64,000 nt of DNA from Flavobacteriales bacterium UBA974. Its GTDB lineage: Bacteria > Bacteroidota > Bacteroidia > Flavobacteriales_D > Sanyastnellaceae. The stretch spans positions 1 through 64,000 of the forward strand of contig DBBW01000024.1 in NCBI GenBank assembly GCA_002292405.1, read 5' to 3'. The position numbers and the translations under genes are program-made. The notes below the pieces were generated by a model, which was given only the letters and a program-made list of their open reading frames with translations, was not told the DNA's origin and did no database searches. This document shows, one piece after another, positions 39,639-48,350 of this stretch (position 1 is the first letter of the stretch; the number at the start of each line of letters is the position of its first letter).

Positions 39639-41016
39639 GTAGCTGAGCGAAATGAGTGTAGAAATGAGGAATGGTTTCTATTCCTTTAAAGTAATTAAAA
39701 ACGCCATAATGCTCATTGGGAGAATGAATTGCATCAGAATCTAATCCGAAACCAAACAGCACCGTTTTCAGACCTAAGATGCGCTCAAAAGAAGCTACAA
39801 TAGGAATTGAACCTCCTGAACGAACTGGAATGGGTTCTTTTCCGAATGTATGCTTCATCGCGAGGGCGGCGGCGTGATAAGCTGGGCTATCGGTAGGGGT
39901 AATTGCAGGTGCAGCTCCATGCATTTCCGTCACTTTCACTTTTACACTTGAAGGTGCTATTTTCTTGAAGTGCTTTGTGAAAAGCTTCGTGATCGTTTCG
40001 TGGTCTTGGTGTGGTACAAGGCGCATTGATATTTTTGCAGTTGCAATAGACGCGATAACAGTCTTCGCACCATCTCCTGTATATCCTCCCCATATACCAT
40101 TTACGTCTAAAGTAGGTCTAATGCTCATTCTCTCATATGGAGTATAATCGGACTCCCCTTCATGCGCACCTATATCAATACTTGCTTTATGTGTTTCCTC
40201 AGAAAAAGGAGCCCTTGCCATAGCCGCTCTCTCATCAGAAGTGAGTTCTAAGACGTCGTCGTAGAATCCATCAACTGTGATTCTTTGGTCTTCGTCTTTT
40301 AACGAAGAAATCATCTCAGCAAGAATATTAATCGGGTTGGGAGCAGAACCTCCGTAAAGTCCGCTATGTAAATCGCGGTTAGGTCCAGTAACCTCAACCT
40401 CTACATATGATAATCCACGTAGACCTACTGTAATAGACGGTGTGTCGTTAGCGAAAATTCCGGTATCGCTAACAAGGACAACGTCTGCCGACAGCTTTTT
40501 TTTATTTGATTCGATAAAGTCGTCAAGATGAGAGCTTCCAACTTCCTCCTCACCTTCAATAATAAATTTAATGTTGCAAGGCACATCGCCTTTAGATACC
40601 ATAGCCTCAAGGGCTTTGACATGCATAAACATTTGGCCTTTATCGTCACAAGATCCTCTGGCAAAAATCGCCCCTTCAGGATGCTTATCTGTAACTTTAA
40701 TGATAGGCTCGAAAGCTGGATTGTCCCAAAGGTCGATAGGGTCAGGTGGTTGTACGTCATAGTGACCATAAACAAGCACTGTTGGAGCATCAACACTTGT
40801 TTGATATTCTCCAAAAACGATCGGATGTCCCGGTGTTTTAATAACCTCCACATTACTTGCTCCAGCTCTTTTTAGAGACGCTGCAACAGCTTCTGCACAT
40901 TTCCTTACATCACCCTCAAAAGCAGGGTCTGCAGATATTGATGGGATTCTTAAAATATCGAATAATTCGTCAAGCATACGTTGACGATTTTCTGTTATAA
41001 AACCTTTAATGTCCAT
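39628..41016 (-). CDS. M20-family dipeptidase
   Basis: A 462-residue cytosolic metallopeptidase of the carnosinase/CNDP-like M20 group, with no signal peptide. Zinc ligands and catalytic residues are in VLVYGHYDVQPPDPIDLW (His and Asp), RGSCDDKGQM (Asp), FIIEGEEEVGS (catalytic Glu plus ligand Glu), VLVSDTG (Asp) and DAIHSPNEHY (His). It hydrolyses dipeptides with broad or beta-alanyl/cysteinyl-glycine specificity in relatives. The ATG at 41016 (MDIKGFITENRQRML) is preferred to a TTG two codons earlier at 41022. The downstream LEA-type lipoprotein gene overlaps it. Confidence 0.92.
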   Translation of the reverse strand: MDIKGFITENRQRMLDELFDILRIPSISADPAFEGDVRKCAEAVAASLKRAGASNVEVIKTPGHPIVFGEYQTSVDAPTVLVYGHYDVQPPDPIDLWDNPAFEPIIKVTDKHPEGAIFARGSCDDKGQMFMHVKALEAMVSKGDVPCNIKFIIEGEEEVGSSHLDDFIESNKKKLSADVVLVSDTGIFANDTPSITVGLRGLSYVEVEVTGPNRDLHSGLYGGSAPNPINILAEMISSLKDEDQRITVDGFYDDVLELTSDERAAMARAPFSEETHKASIDIGAHEGESDYTPYERMSIRPTLDVNGIWGGYTGDGAKTVIASIATAKISMRLVPHQDHETITKLFTKHFKKIAPSSVKVKVTEMHGAAPAITPTDSPAYHAAALAMKHTFGKEPIPVRSGGSIPIVASFERILGLKTVLFGFGLDSDAIHSPNEHYGVFNYFKGIETIPHFYTHFAQLHEK

Positions 41017-41044
41017 GCTCAAATGTACAAAGGGAGTACTCAGC

Positions 41045-41052
41045 TATCTTTG
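41045..41052 (+). promoter_or_regulatory. -7 promoter box TATCTTTG of the proline dehydrogenase gene
   Basis: An exact TAnnTTTG match 28 nt before the ATG at 41081. It rules against the upstream in-frame ATG at 41009, which would lie before the transcription start and overlap the dipeptidase gene. Confidence 0.65.
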
Positions 41053-41080
41053 TAACGATTGGAAAAAGATTCTCAAAAAA

Positions 41081-42253
41081 ATGAGCAAAAATTCACTGCC
41101 TGATTTTAACAATACCGAGTTGGCATTTCGTCACTTATCAGACAAAGATCTTAGTCGTGGTAAAATGCTTTTTCAATTGTTAAGTCGCCCATGGTTAGTA
41201 AAATTGGGAAGTGTCTTAGCTCGTATTGCACTTTTCGTTAAATTCCCAATAGGTTGGGCCGTAAGGCCTACAGTTTATGCTCAGTTTTGTGGAGGTGAAG
41301 ATATTTCCGATTCTGAAGAAACAATAGAACTTCTTTATAGAAGTGGTGTACGTACTATTTTAGATTATAGCGCAGAAGGTGTCGACACAGAAAAAGAATT
41401 AGATAGTACTTGTTCTGAAATTTTAAAAACGGTAACTGCCGCTTCCAACGACCCGCGCCACGCTTTTGCTGTGTTTAAACCAAGTGGGCTTTCTCACAAT
41501 GACCTTCTCGAGAAAGATCCTTCAAAGTTTACCTCTTTGGAAAAAGAGGCCTGGGAGAGAGTGGTTCGCCGAGTACGTTCAATTTGTGCTACCACATCTG
41601 AGGCAGGGGGAAGCGTTTTAATAGATGCTGAGGAAACATGGCTTCAGGATGCAATTGACAAATTGGCTGAAGACATGATGACTGACTTTAATCGCGAAAG
41701 AGCGGTCGTCTTCACCACAGCTCAACTCTACCGCCACGACCGACTCGCCTTTATAAAAGATCTCGCATCTCGAGCTGAAGAAGGTGACTATATCGTAGGT
41801 GTTAAACTGGTAAGAGGTGCGTATATGGAAAAGGAACGTGAACGGGCTGAAAAAAACTCATACCCCTCTCCTATACAAGTTGACAAAGCCGCAACGGACT
41901 CTGATTTTGATTTGGCTGTAGAATTCTGCCTAGATAATCTCGATAGAGTAAACCTATTTTGTGGTTCACATAATGAGAAAAGCAACATAAAGCTATGTGA
42001 GATGATGAAAGAACGAGGCCTTTCTTCAGACGACAACCGCATCACATTCTCTCAACTCCTAGGTATGAGTGATCCCATTACTTTTAATCTGGCTGCACAC
42101 GGTTATAATGTTGCGAAATACGTCCCCTACGGTCCCATCCGCGAGGCAATGCCTTATCTGATTCGTCGTGCAAAAGAGAATACTTCCGTAGCAGGACAAA
42201 CTTCCCGCGAGCTAACTCTTATCCGCTCCGAAATAGAGAGGCGTAAGCGTTAA
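41081..42253 (+). CDS. Proline dehydrogenase (monofunctional)
   Basis: A 390-residue FAD-dependent enzyme that oxidises proline to pyrroline-5-carboxylate at the membrane face, passing electrons to quinone. The beta/alpha barrel has VRTILDYSAEGVDTEKE, VSLIDAEETW-type SVLIDAEETWLQ, GVKLVRGAYMEKERERA and the FAD/proline site YGPIREAMPYLIRRAKEN with TSVAGQT. There is no aldehyde dehydrogenase domain, unlike proteobacterial PutA, so the second step is encoded elsewhere. The ATG at 41081 (MSKNSLPDFNNTELAF) is chosen because it lies downstream of a -7 box and matches the usual N-terminus. It is followed by a membrane-protein gene 9 nt later. Confidence 0.93.
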   Translation: MSKNSLPDFNNTELAFRHLSDKDLSRGKMLFQLLSRPWLVKLGSVLARIALFVKFPIGWAVRPTVYAQFCGGEDISDSEETIELLYRSGVRTILDYSAEGVDTEKELDSTCSEILKTVTAASNDPRHAFAVFKPSGLSHNDLLEKDPSKFTSLEKEAWERVVRRVRSICATTSEAGGSVLIDAEETWLQDAIDKLAEDMMTDFNRERAVVFTTAQLYRHDRLAFIKDLASRAEEGDYIVGVKLVRGAYMEKERERAEKNSYPSPIQVDKAATDSDFDLAVEFCLDNLDRVNLFCGSHNEKSNIKLCEMMKERGLSSDDNRITFSQLLGMSDPITFNLAAHGYNVAKYVPYGPIREAMPYLIRRAKENTSVAGQTSRELTLIRSEIERRKR

Positions 42254-42262
42254 TAACTACAA

Positions 42263-42670
42263 ATGGCGTCAATAACACTCATACTAGGTTTTGTATTTAT
42301 CGGAATCACTATGAAAGTAATTGCGACTTCCATTATGGACTTCATTAAGTATAGAGACCCTCGACTTAAAGGAGAGACGTATTTGTGGATGCTTCCCGTA
42401 TACGCAGTCGTTCCGTATATCTATCTGTTCGTGACAAGTACGTTTAAAGATTCCGGGTGGATTGTTAAGGGATTCATATACATGATTGCTTTCTACCTTT
42501 TAGAACTCATGGCAGGGTTAATTATAAAAGCGCTCGTGGGAGTTTCACCTTGGAATTACAAGGATTATAGATTTCACTTTAAAGAGGTAATCTGTTTAGA
42601 GTATGCCCCTGTTTGGTTTATCTATGGAGTAGTAGGCGAAAGGTACTATGAATTTTTAACCGCGATTTAA
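42263..42670 (+). CDS. Small membrane protein, CmpB/ABC type IV permease-like
   Basis: A 135-residue protein with three to four transmembrane segments (ITLILGFVFIGITM, LWMLPVYAVVPYIYLFV, GFIYMIAFYLLELMAGLI). The segment LLELMAGLIIKALVGVSPWNYKDY followed by ICLEYAPVWFIYGVVGE resembles the PF06541-type putative ABC-transporter family (ELxxG...W(D/N)Y...CL...W). That family's transport function is unproven. It follows the proline dehydrogenase gene by 9 nt, but no functional link is evident. A separate gene converges on it at 42695. Confidence 0.6.
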   Translation: MASITLILGFVFIGITMKVIATSIMDFIKYRDPRLKGETYLWMLPVYAVVPYIYLFVTSTFKDSGWIVKGFIYMIAFYLLELMAGLIIKALVGVSPWNYKDYRFHFKEVICLEYAPVWFIYGVVGERYYEFLTAI

Positions 42671-42694
42671 TTCTTAAATCAAGGAAGGGTCAGA

Positions 42695-44950
42695 TTATAT
42701 ATTTACTGATACTCCAATCCTTAACGCTCTAGGCATATTAGGTCGCAGTCCATATGGACGTCGAGCTACAGCATATGTTCTATCCAACAGGTTTGTTACA
42801 CCTAAGTTTACATTGAGGTGGTTAGACACTTCGTACCTAATACCCGTGTCAAATATTAATGATTCGTCCGTTGATTCTGACGAGAGAATTACGCCTTGAC
42901 CAGCCAGAGTTCTCATTGCTGAAGTATAGCGTCCACTAATGTCAATTGCAAATTTTTCGTGCTCTAAAGAAGTAACCAATGAGAGTTGATGTGGAGCAAG
43001 ATAAGGGAGAGCATCCCCAACCTCTACATTGCCCCAAGCTCCGAAATCGCTATCGAATGCATTCGTAAATGTTGCGTCGGTGTAGGTATAAGCAATACGG
43101 ACAGGCATCGAGATATGATCGAAAGGTCCATCGGTGAAAGGATCCACCGCCAATTCGAATTCTAAACCGTTTGCCATGGCAGACCCTCCATTAAATAAAT
43201 CTCCAGACCCTGTTCCACCTGATGCATTTAAATCTACTCCAAGAAGATTGGAGTAGTTGTTTGAGAAAATGACCATCTGCGCTGATACATTACGGTGAGA
43301 AAATCTAACCCCTAACTCTGAATTAATAGAGAGCTCAGGTTCTGTTTCTGGCTTAGATCCCGGAGGAATAAAACCTCTGTGTACACCTGTGAAAACGTCG
43401 AGCGCACTTGAGATTTGGTAATTAAGGCCAACTCCTGGAAGGAGTACAGAAACGCTATTTACACGGTAATCTCCATCTCCGAGGCGCTCTAGATCAGACG
43501 AACCGTAGTCGTAGCGCTCGAAGGATATGTTTTCGTGACGCAGACCAGGAGTCAAGGTGAAGTCTCCGAAATGTAACGTAGCTCTAAGATAGTTCGCGAG
43601 CGCGGTAGCGGATTCAACCCTGTTTCCTGCTGTTCCATGGATACCTGGTGTAACAAGCTCCATGGTTCCGTTGTCCATAGCGTAGCGGTCACGCCATTGG
43701 AACCTGTCAACCAAGTCCCGGTGAAGGCGAGAACCGAATATAATTCTGTTTTTAACTTCCGCTTTTCCGAAAGTATAAATCAGACGAGATTGAATGCCCT
43801 GTGCGAAGTAATTTCTATTGTTTGCTTTAACATCAAGACCAGCTAAACCTATCGTAGATGAGCCTGTGAGATATGAATAACCTTCGGAGAAATCATCTGG
43901 TGAATTTAGAATTTCTCCAAGGTCCATTGTCATTCCAGTAGAATCCACAGCTCGATCAAGCTTGTACCAATTTCTATGAAATGTAGTTCTGTAGAGATCT
44001 GTTTTAATCTCGAGTCTTTTAGATGGAGCAGCCGTGTGGGTGAGAACTGCTTGGCTTTGGTTGGTGTTCATCACGTCCTGTACGCTAGCTGCATAACGGC
44101 GGTTGGGCGTGATCGTGAAATCTTCTTCTGACAGACCCAAATATGTTTCGTAAGACGTTTCAGTAACGTCCGCTAACTTTAACTGCAGAGATTGTTTTAC
44201 TGAAGCTGAAACTGGCGATGACCATTTGAACTTTGCCAAGCGGTCTGATTTAATGAATCCAAGAGGGTCCTCGTTGTCAAGAGTTTTAAATCCATCTGAC
44301 CCAATTTCTAAAAATTCGATGAGGTAGCCGAAAGTTCCTTTGCTAGAAGTAACAGAATTCCCTACATACATATGTACATAACGGTTTTTAAACGATCCAT
44401 GAGACATTGAAAACGAAGCTGTTTCAACATCTGGGATTTGTGTGGAGATAAGGTTGATTGCGCCGGATGCTGTTTGTGGACCGAAGGCTATTTGGCTTGA
44501 ACCCTTAAGAATTTCAACTGAAGACATGCGGGCGATCGAAGGAAAATAGTACGCAGAAGAAGCCGTGTATGGAGCAGGTGCGATGAGGACCCCATCTTCC
44601 ATAATCGTGATTCGAGAAGAGCGCTCAGTTCCAGAACCACGAAGACCGATGTTGGGCCTGAGACCAAACCCATCCTCCTCAGTAATGTTCACTCCAGCTA
44701 CCGTTCTTAAAGTGCGGAGAGGATCTGTATATGAAAAACGTTTAAGTTCTTTTGTCGTGATTAAATGCAGTGAACCCGGAACTTCGTCCAGACCTGAAGC
44801 ACCAGAAGCAAGACCTACAGCAGATACTGTAGCCTCGGGAATTCCATGCCACATGGATACCATTTGAAAGGTGGAGTCTTGAGCAAAAAATGAGGGGCAA
44901 GCTAAGCAAAATAAAGCCGCAGAAATAAATTTAATTCGACGTGTTTTCAT
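42695..44950 (-). CDS. TonB-dependent outer-membrane receptor, FecA-like
   Basis: A 751-residue 22-strand barrel that imports a ligand, probably a ferric chelate. The signal peptide (IKFISAALFCLACPSFFAQ) is followed directly by a plug domain with no carboxypeptidase-like extension: GSLHLITTKELKRFSYTDPL, GVNITEEDGFGLRPNIGLRG, RITIMEDGVLIAPAPY and SVEILKGSSQIAFGPQTASG. The C-terminus is NLGVTNLLDRTYAVARRPYG, with a final aromatic-type strand LRIGVSVNI. FecA-like means similar to dicitrate receptors by plug sequence; substrate unproven. ATG 44950 gives a good signal peptide; an upstream in-frame start at 44983 is less likely. A promoter and a strong dyad lie upstream. Confidence 0.9.
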   Translation of the reverse strand: MKTRRIKFISAALFCLACPSFFAQDSTFQMVSMWHGIPEATVSAVGLASGASGLDEVPGSLHLITTKELKRFSYTDPLRTLRTVAGVNITEEDGFGLRPNIGLRGSGTERSSRITIMEDGVLIAPAPYTASSAYYFPSIARMSSVEILKGSSQIAFGPQTASGAINLISTQIPDVETASFSMSHGSFKNRYVHMYVGNSVTSSKGTFGYLIEFLEIGSDGFKTLDNEDPLGFIKSDRLAKFKWSSPVSASVKQSLQLKLADVTETSYETYLGLSEEDFTITPNRRYAASVQDVMNTNQSQAVLTHTAAPSKRLEIKTDLYRTTFHRNWYKLDRAVDSTGMTMDLGEILNSPDDFSEGYSYLTGSSTIGLAGLDVKANNRNYFAQGIQSRLIYTFGKAEVKNRIIFGSRLHRDLVDRFQWRDRYAMDNGTMELVTPGIHGTAGNRVESATALANYLRATLHFGDFTLTPGLRHENISFERYDYGSSDLERLGDGDYRVNSVSVLLPGVGLNYQISSALDVFTGVHRGFIPPGSKPETEPELSINSELGVRFSHRNVSAQMVIFSNNYSNLLGVDLNASGGTGSGDLFNGGSAMANGLEFELAVDPFTDGPFDHISMPVRIAYTYTDATFTNAFDSDFGAWGNVEVGDALPYLAPHQLSLVTSLEHEKFAIDISGRYTSAMRTLAGQGVILSSESTDESLIFDTGIRYEVSNHLNVNLGVTNLLDRTYAVARRPYGLRPNMPRALRIGVSVNI

Positions 44951-44954
44951 GGTG

Positions 44955-44985
44955 CAAATATTCCATCTTAACGTTAGTATCACAA
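44955..44985 (-). promoter_or_regulatory. Promoter of the FecA-like receptor (-33 TTG and -7 AATATTTG)
   Basis: On the minus strand TTG (44985-44983), a 20-nt spacer and AATATTTG (44962-44955, one mismatch to TAnnTTTG) end 4 nt before the ATG. It is the only promoter in the window with both elements at the usual spacing. Confidence 0.5.
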
Positions 44986-44999
44986 TACCATAAAGACGG

Positions 45000-45020
45000 T
45001 ATTTAGACTTAGTCTAAATA
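45000..45020. promoter_or_regulatory. Perfect dyad (9-bp arms) upstream of the FecA-like receptor, probable operator
   Basis: TATTTAGAC (45000-45008) and GTCTAAATA (45012-45020) flank a 3-nt centre. It lies just upstream of the promoter and is not followed by a T-tract on the minus strand, so it is not a good terminator for the DUF4249 gene. The shape suits a homodimeric metal-dependent repressor such as the DtxR/MntR group, by analogy only. Confidence 0.5.
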
Positions 45021-45031
45021 AAAATATCTAG

Positions 45032-45964
45032 CTACTCGATGTCTACAATCGTCTGACTTGATAGTCCGAAGCACCCAAATCCACTACTTATGTTAGAATA
45101 CATAAGTGTCGGTTCTGCGAAAAAATCAAACCCTCCTGACAAATAATCTCCAGCACTTTCATAGAATTTTGCTAGCTCTGGACTAAGAGCCTTGACTCGC
45201 ATTCTGAGAGCCACCGATTCCACCCCCTTTTCATCCTCAGTTGACTTTGAAAAGAATGTTAAGTCTTCCAGTCCATTTGACCAACCACTAGCATTCATGT
45301 CAGATACAATCAATCCACCCGTAATAGGCTCTTGTGTAATTCTTTGATCATTTTGATTCCTAAGCCAAACTTGATTCCATCCCAAAGTATCTAATGTAAA
45401 GGCATCAATGTAAAGCGCATCAACATAAATTAGATATGAATCGTCTACATCAGAATGGTTTACCAAATCAAGAGTATACACGTCTTGTATAACCTCCCCA
45501 TACCAAGGAGAATTTGTTGTGTCCCCTCTATACTCATATGTTAATGACACTTCCGGAATGGGTGGCATCATGTTCGAAGCTGTCACTGGATCAAAACCTG
45601 GTGCATCAACGTTTAACGTCATCATACCGTCGAAATGTCCAAAAGTATCGTCGAGGGTTAGTTTGTAAGCGAAATCCACAAAGTCATCCTCTCCAAGAGT
45701 ATACACAATATCCTCTTCACCTAGACTAAGAGAAATGACTGCCCCATCCACAGGCAGAGGTCCTGCCGCATCTAAAACAGAGGCGGTACTTGTTACTTGC
45801 GCCACGATTTGGTTGTCCGTATCTCCAGCAATTACTGTAACGGCAAGGCGAGGGGTGTGCTCTGGGAATTCGATTTCGTGAACGACTCCATCTGCGAATC
45901 GATCACAGCTGACAAAACCTATGGCAGCGGTTAAAGCTATTGAAAATATGAAATTATTTTTCAT
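45032..45964 (-). CDS. DUF4249 lipoprotein
   Basis: A 310-residue outer-membrane lipoprotein with lipobox GFVSC (Cys20). The DUF4249 pattern is visible: an N-terminal Ig-like half (RLAVTVIAGDTDNQIVAQVT, DAAGPLPVDGAVISLSLGEE) and a following FGHFDGMMTLNVDAPGFDPVTASNMMP, then a C-terminal domain with CFGLSSQ near the end. DUF4249 genes are usually paired with a TonB-dependent receptor; here it lies 23 nt downstream of one. It may act as a surface substrate-binding lid like SusD, but this is unproven. The pair forms a two-gene unit. Confidence 0.85.
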   Translation of the reverse strand: MKNNFIFSIALTAAIGFVSCDRFADGVVHEIEFPEHTPRLAVTVIAGDTDNQIVAQVTSTASVLDAAGPLPVDGAVISLSLGEEDIVYTLGEDDFVDFAYKLTLDDTFGHFDGMMTLNVDAPGFDPVTASNMMPPIPEVSLTYEYRGDTTNSPWYGEVIQDVYTLDLVNHSDVDDSYLIYVDALYIDAFTLDTLGWNQVWLRNQNDQRITQEPITGGLIVSDMNASGWSNGLEDLTFFSKSTEDEKGVESVALRMRVKALSPELAKFYESAGDYLSGGFDFFAEPTLMYSNISSGFGCFGLSSQTIVDIE

Positions 45965-45987
45965 TTTACGGAGTGTTTATCTAGCAA

Positions 45988-48339
45988 TTAAAAGGAGAAG
46001 CGCCATGCTATAGATGGGATAATCGGGAAAATTCCGTACTCTCTTATCACAGGGTTGCCATTGTCATCTTCGTCAGTTTGGGCAAAGAATGGGTTAAGAT
46101 TGTTGTACGCGTTATATACACTGAATATTAAATGTCTTGTACCGTTTTCTCGAATTTTAGTTCGGGTTAACGAAAGGTCCAGCCTGTGATATGGACTCAT
46201 TCTAAAAGCGTTTTTCTCAGAAGGAACCTCAGCCGAAAATGTATAGATCTCCTCTCCTGTACCATCTGGAACATAGGCGGAGAAGGAAGATTCACTTAAT
46301 GTAAGGGCTCTTCCTGTACCATATAGCCAAACAGCAGATCCAGTCCATTTGTCAGTGAAATCATGGGTGACAACGAAACTCACATCATGACGTCTGTCAT
46401 ACGTAAATGGATACCAGTTTCCACTGTTGATGTCATCGAATTGGCGGTTAGACCAAGAAAGTGTATAGCCGATCCATCCCGTTGTACGGCCATATTTTTT
46501 TTGGACTAAAAGCTCTGTACCGTAGGCATTGCCTATACCTTGCGTCACTTGATCTTCCCAGTCCGTGTCCAGACTAAAGAGGAAACTAGCTCCCTCTTTG
46601 TAACTCAGCAATCCTTCCATTCCCTTATAATATCCTTCAAGTGACACCTCGATGTCACCGAAGGTTTTTGAAACTCCCATCGCCACCTGCCAGCTTTGTT
46701 GAGGGCGGATACGAGCAGTAGAAGGAACCCAAAGGTCTGTGGGGAGACCCAGTCCTTCATTCGTGAGTAGGTTTACATATTGTGCCATTCGTGCGAAAGA
46801 TGCCTTAAAAGCATAACCTCCAGGAAGGCGATAGTTGAGGGCAGCTCTCGGCTGAATAGAGTTATAAGAAGTGTCTTGCACCATTAGAATAGAAGCGTGA
46901 ACACCCAAGTTGAGCTTTAAACGCTCGCTTAACTCAAACTCATCCTCAACATATAAAAATGCCTCATCCGACTTGATGTCTGCTGGTCCTAAAAGAGTAT
47001 CTAAAGCTGGAGTATCTCCAAAATCAAGTTCAAGAGATGTCGCTCCAGGGCTGAAAGTGTGATTTGTCCAGTTGGCTCCAAATTTTATATAATGCCTCGC
47101 ATTGGGAGCAAAGTCAAAATCTATTCGACCTGAAAAATCTTCAATTCCAGAGTTGTAAAGCGCAGCCATACTAAGAGTATCTTCAAACTGTTCCGTAATT
47201 TCAATCCCTGTGTTGAAATTATAAAGTGATCGAGTTAGGGTGGTATTGGAGAAAAGTCTGGGGGACCATTCTCGATTCCATCTTAAAGCTTGAATCTCAT
47301 TTTTCCAATCTAACCCGAAGTCTAAAGTTGAACTGTTGATCCCGTAATTTTCCGCTGAAGCAATACCGAAATCATCTTCACCTTTGAACGCACTTAAATA
47401 GAGGCGGTCTTTTGGACCTATTCGCCAGTTGAGTTTTCCGTTCAGATCATAAAAATAATATCTCGGATCAGTCGTAACATCAGGATTGTTGCGATTTGCT
47501 TGAGCAATAATTGGATTAATTAAGAGGTCTAAGTATGTTCTTCTGGCGCTAAGCATAAAAGATGCCTTGTCTTCTACTATGGGTCCTTCAACTGTAAGCT
47601 TAGAAGCAATAATTGAAACTGTAGCATCGGCGTGGTATTCCTTCATATGGCCGTCCTTCATGTAGATCTCTAAAATAGAACTGAGACGGCCACCGAATCG
47701 TGCGGGGAATCCACCCTTGGTGATACTCATATTCTTTACCGCATCAGCATTGAATACTGAGAAAAACCCGAAAAGATGATTTACACTGTAAAGTGGGACA
47801 CCATCTAGGAGCATGAGGTTTTGATCTGGTGATCCGCCGCGCACGTATAAACCACTGGTCCCCTCCCCTCCTGATTGTACTCCTGGCAAGAGTTGAAGAA
47901 CCTTGAGTAGGTCCACTTCTCCGCCTATGGCCGGGAGTCTTTTTACTTGGTCGATGGGAATCTCCATTTTCGACATTTGAACCTGCTCCTCTATTTTATT
48001 AAGCGACTCAGCTGACACAACGGCTTCTTTCAGTTTTGTTCCTGCAATTAGGTTGATATCCATCTTGATATTCATGCTCAAGTCTATCTCGAATCGCTGT
48101 GGCGTATATCCTATATAAGTTACAATAATATTGTGTTTCCCTTCAGGCAGAGTAAGTGAGTAGAATCCATAAATATTAGCCGCAACCCCCTGCTTTGTGT
48201 CTTCACACCAAACAGTCGCCCCTAGAAGCTGCTCTCCGCTGACAGCATCTTGAACGTGACCTGAAAGAGTTTGGGCAAAAGAATTGACCGAAAACAACAA
48301 TTGGACGGTAAGAAATAAAAAAAACAAGCGCTTATACAT
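45988..48339 (-). CDS. TonB-dependent receptor with carboxypeptidase-like N-terminal domain
   Basis: A 783-residue outer-membrane receptor. After the signal peptide (LFFLFLTVQLLFSVNSFAQ) comes a carboxypeptidase regulatory-like domain (LSGHVQDAVSGEQLLGATVW, then FYSLTLPEGKHNIIVTYIGY). The plug domain has RLPAIGGEVDLLKVLQLLPG, SGLYVRGGSPDQNLMLLDGV and LSSILEIYMKDG. The barrel ends with FSVYNAYNNLNPFF and IPSIAWRFSF, whose last Phe is typical. The ligand is unknown. The ATG at 48339 is preferred because the earlier start (48363) would overlap the divergent sugar-dehydrogenase gene and its -7 box. The DUF4249 gene follows. Confidence 0.92.
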   Translation of the reverse strand: MYKRLFFLFLTVQLLFSVNSFAQTLSGHVQDAVSGEQLLGATVWCEDTKQGVAANIYGFYSLTLPEGKHNIIVTYIGYTPQRFEIDLSMNIKMDINLIAGTKLKEAVVSAESLNKIEEQVQMSKMEIPIDQVKRLPAIGGEVDLLKVLQLLPGVQSGGEGTSGLYVRGGSPDQNLMLLDGVPLYSVNHLFGFFSVFNADAVKNMSITKGGFPARFGGRLSSILEIYMKDGHMKEYHADATVSIIASKLTVEGPIVEDKASFMLSARRTYLDLLINPIIAQANRNNPDVTTDPRYYFYDLNGKLNWRIGPKDRLYLSAFKGEDDFGIASAENYGINSSTLDFGLDWKNEIQALRWNREWSPRLFSNTTLTRSLYNFNTGIEITEQFEDTLSMAALYNSGIEDFSGRIDFDFAPNARHYIKFGANWTNHTFSPGATSLELDFGDTPALDTLLGPADIKSDEAFLYVEDEFELSERLKLNLGVHASILMVQDTSYNSIQPRAALNYRLPGGYAFKASFARMAQYVNLLTNEGLGLPTDLWVPSTARIRPQQSWQVAMGVSKTFGDIEVSLEGYYKGMEGLLSYKEGASFLFSLDTDWEDQVTQGIGNAYGTELLVQKKYGRTTGWIGYTLSWSNRQFDDINSGNWYPFTYDRRHDVSFVVTHDFTDKWTGSAVWLYGTGRALTLSESSFSAYVPDGTGEEIYTFSAEVPSEKNAFRMSPYHRLDLSLTRTKIRENGTRHLIFSVYNAYNNLNPFFAQTDEDDNGNPVIREYGIFPIIPSIAWRFSF

Positions 48340-48346
48340 ACCTTTG
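48339..48346 (+). promoter_or_regulatory. -7 promoter box TACCTTTG of the sugar dehydrogenase gene
   Basis: An exact TAnnTTTG match ending 4 nt before the GTG at 48351. The box overlaps the start codon of the divergent receptor gene on the other strand. Confidence 0.65.
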
Positions 48347-48350
48347 AAAA

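Noticed and set aside
41009-41080. Earlier start for proline dehydrogenase
   Set aside because: It overlaps the dipeptidase gene and lies upstream of the -7 box at 41045.
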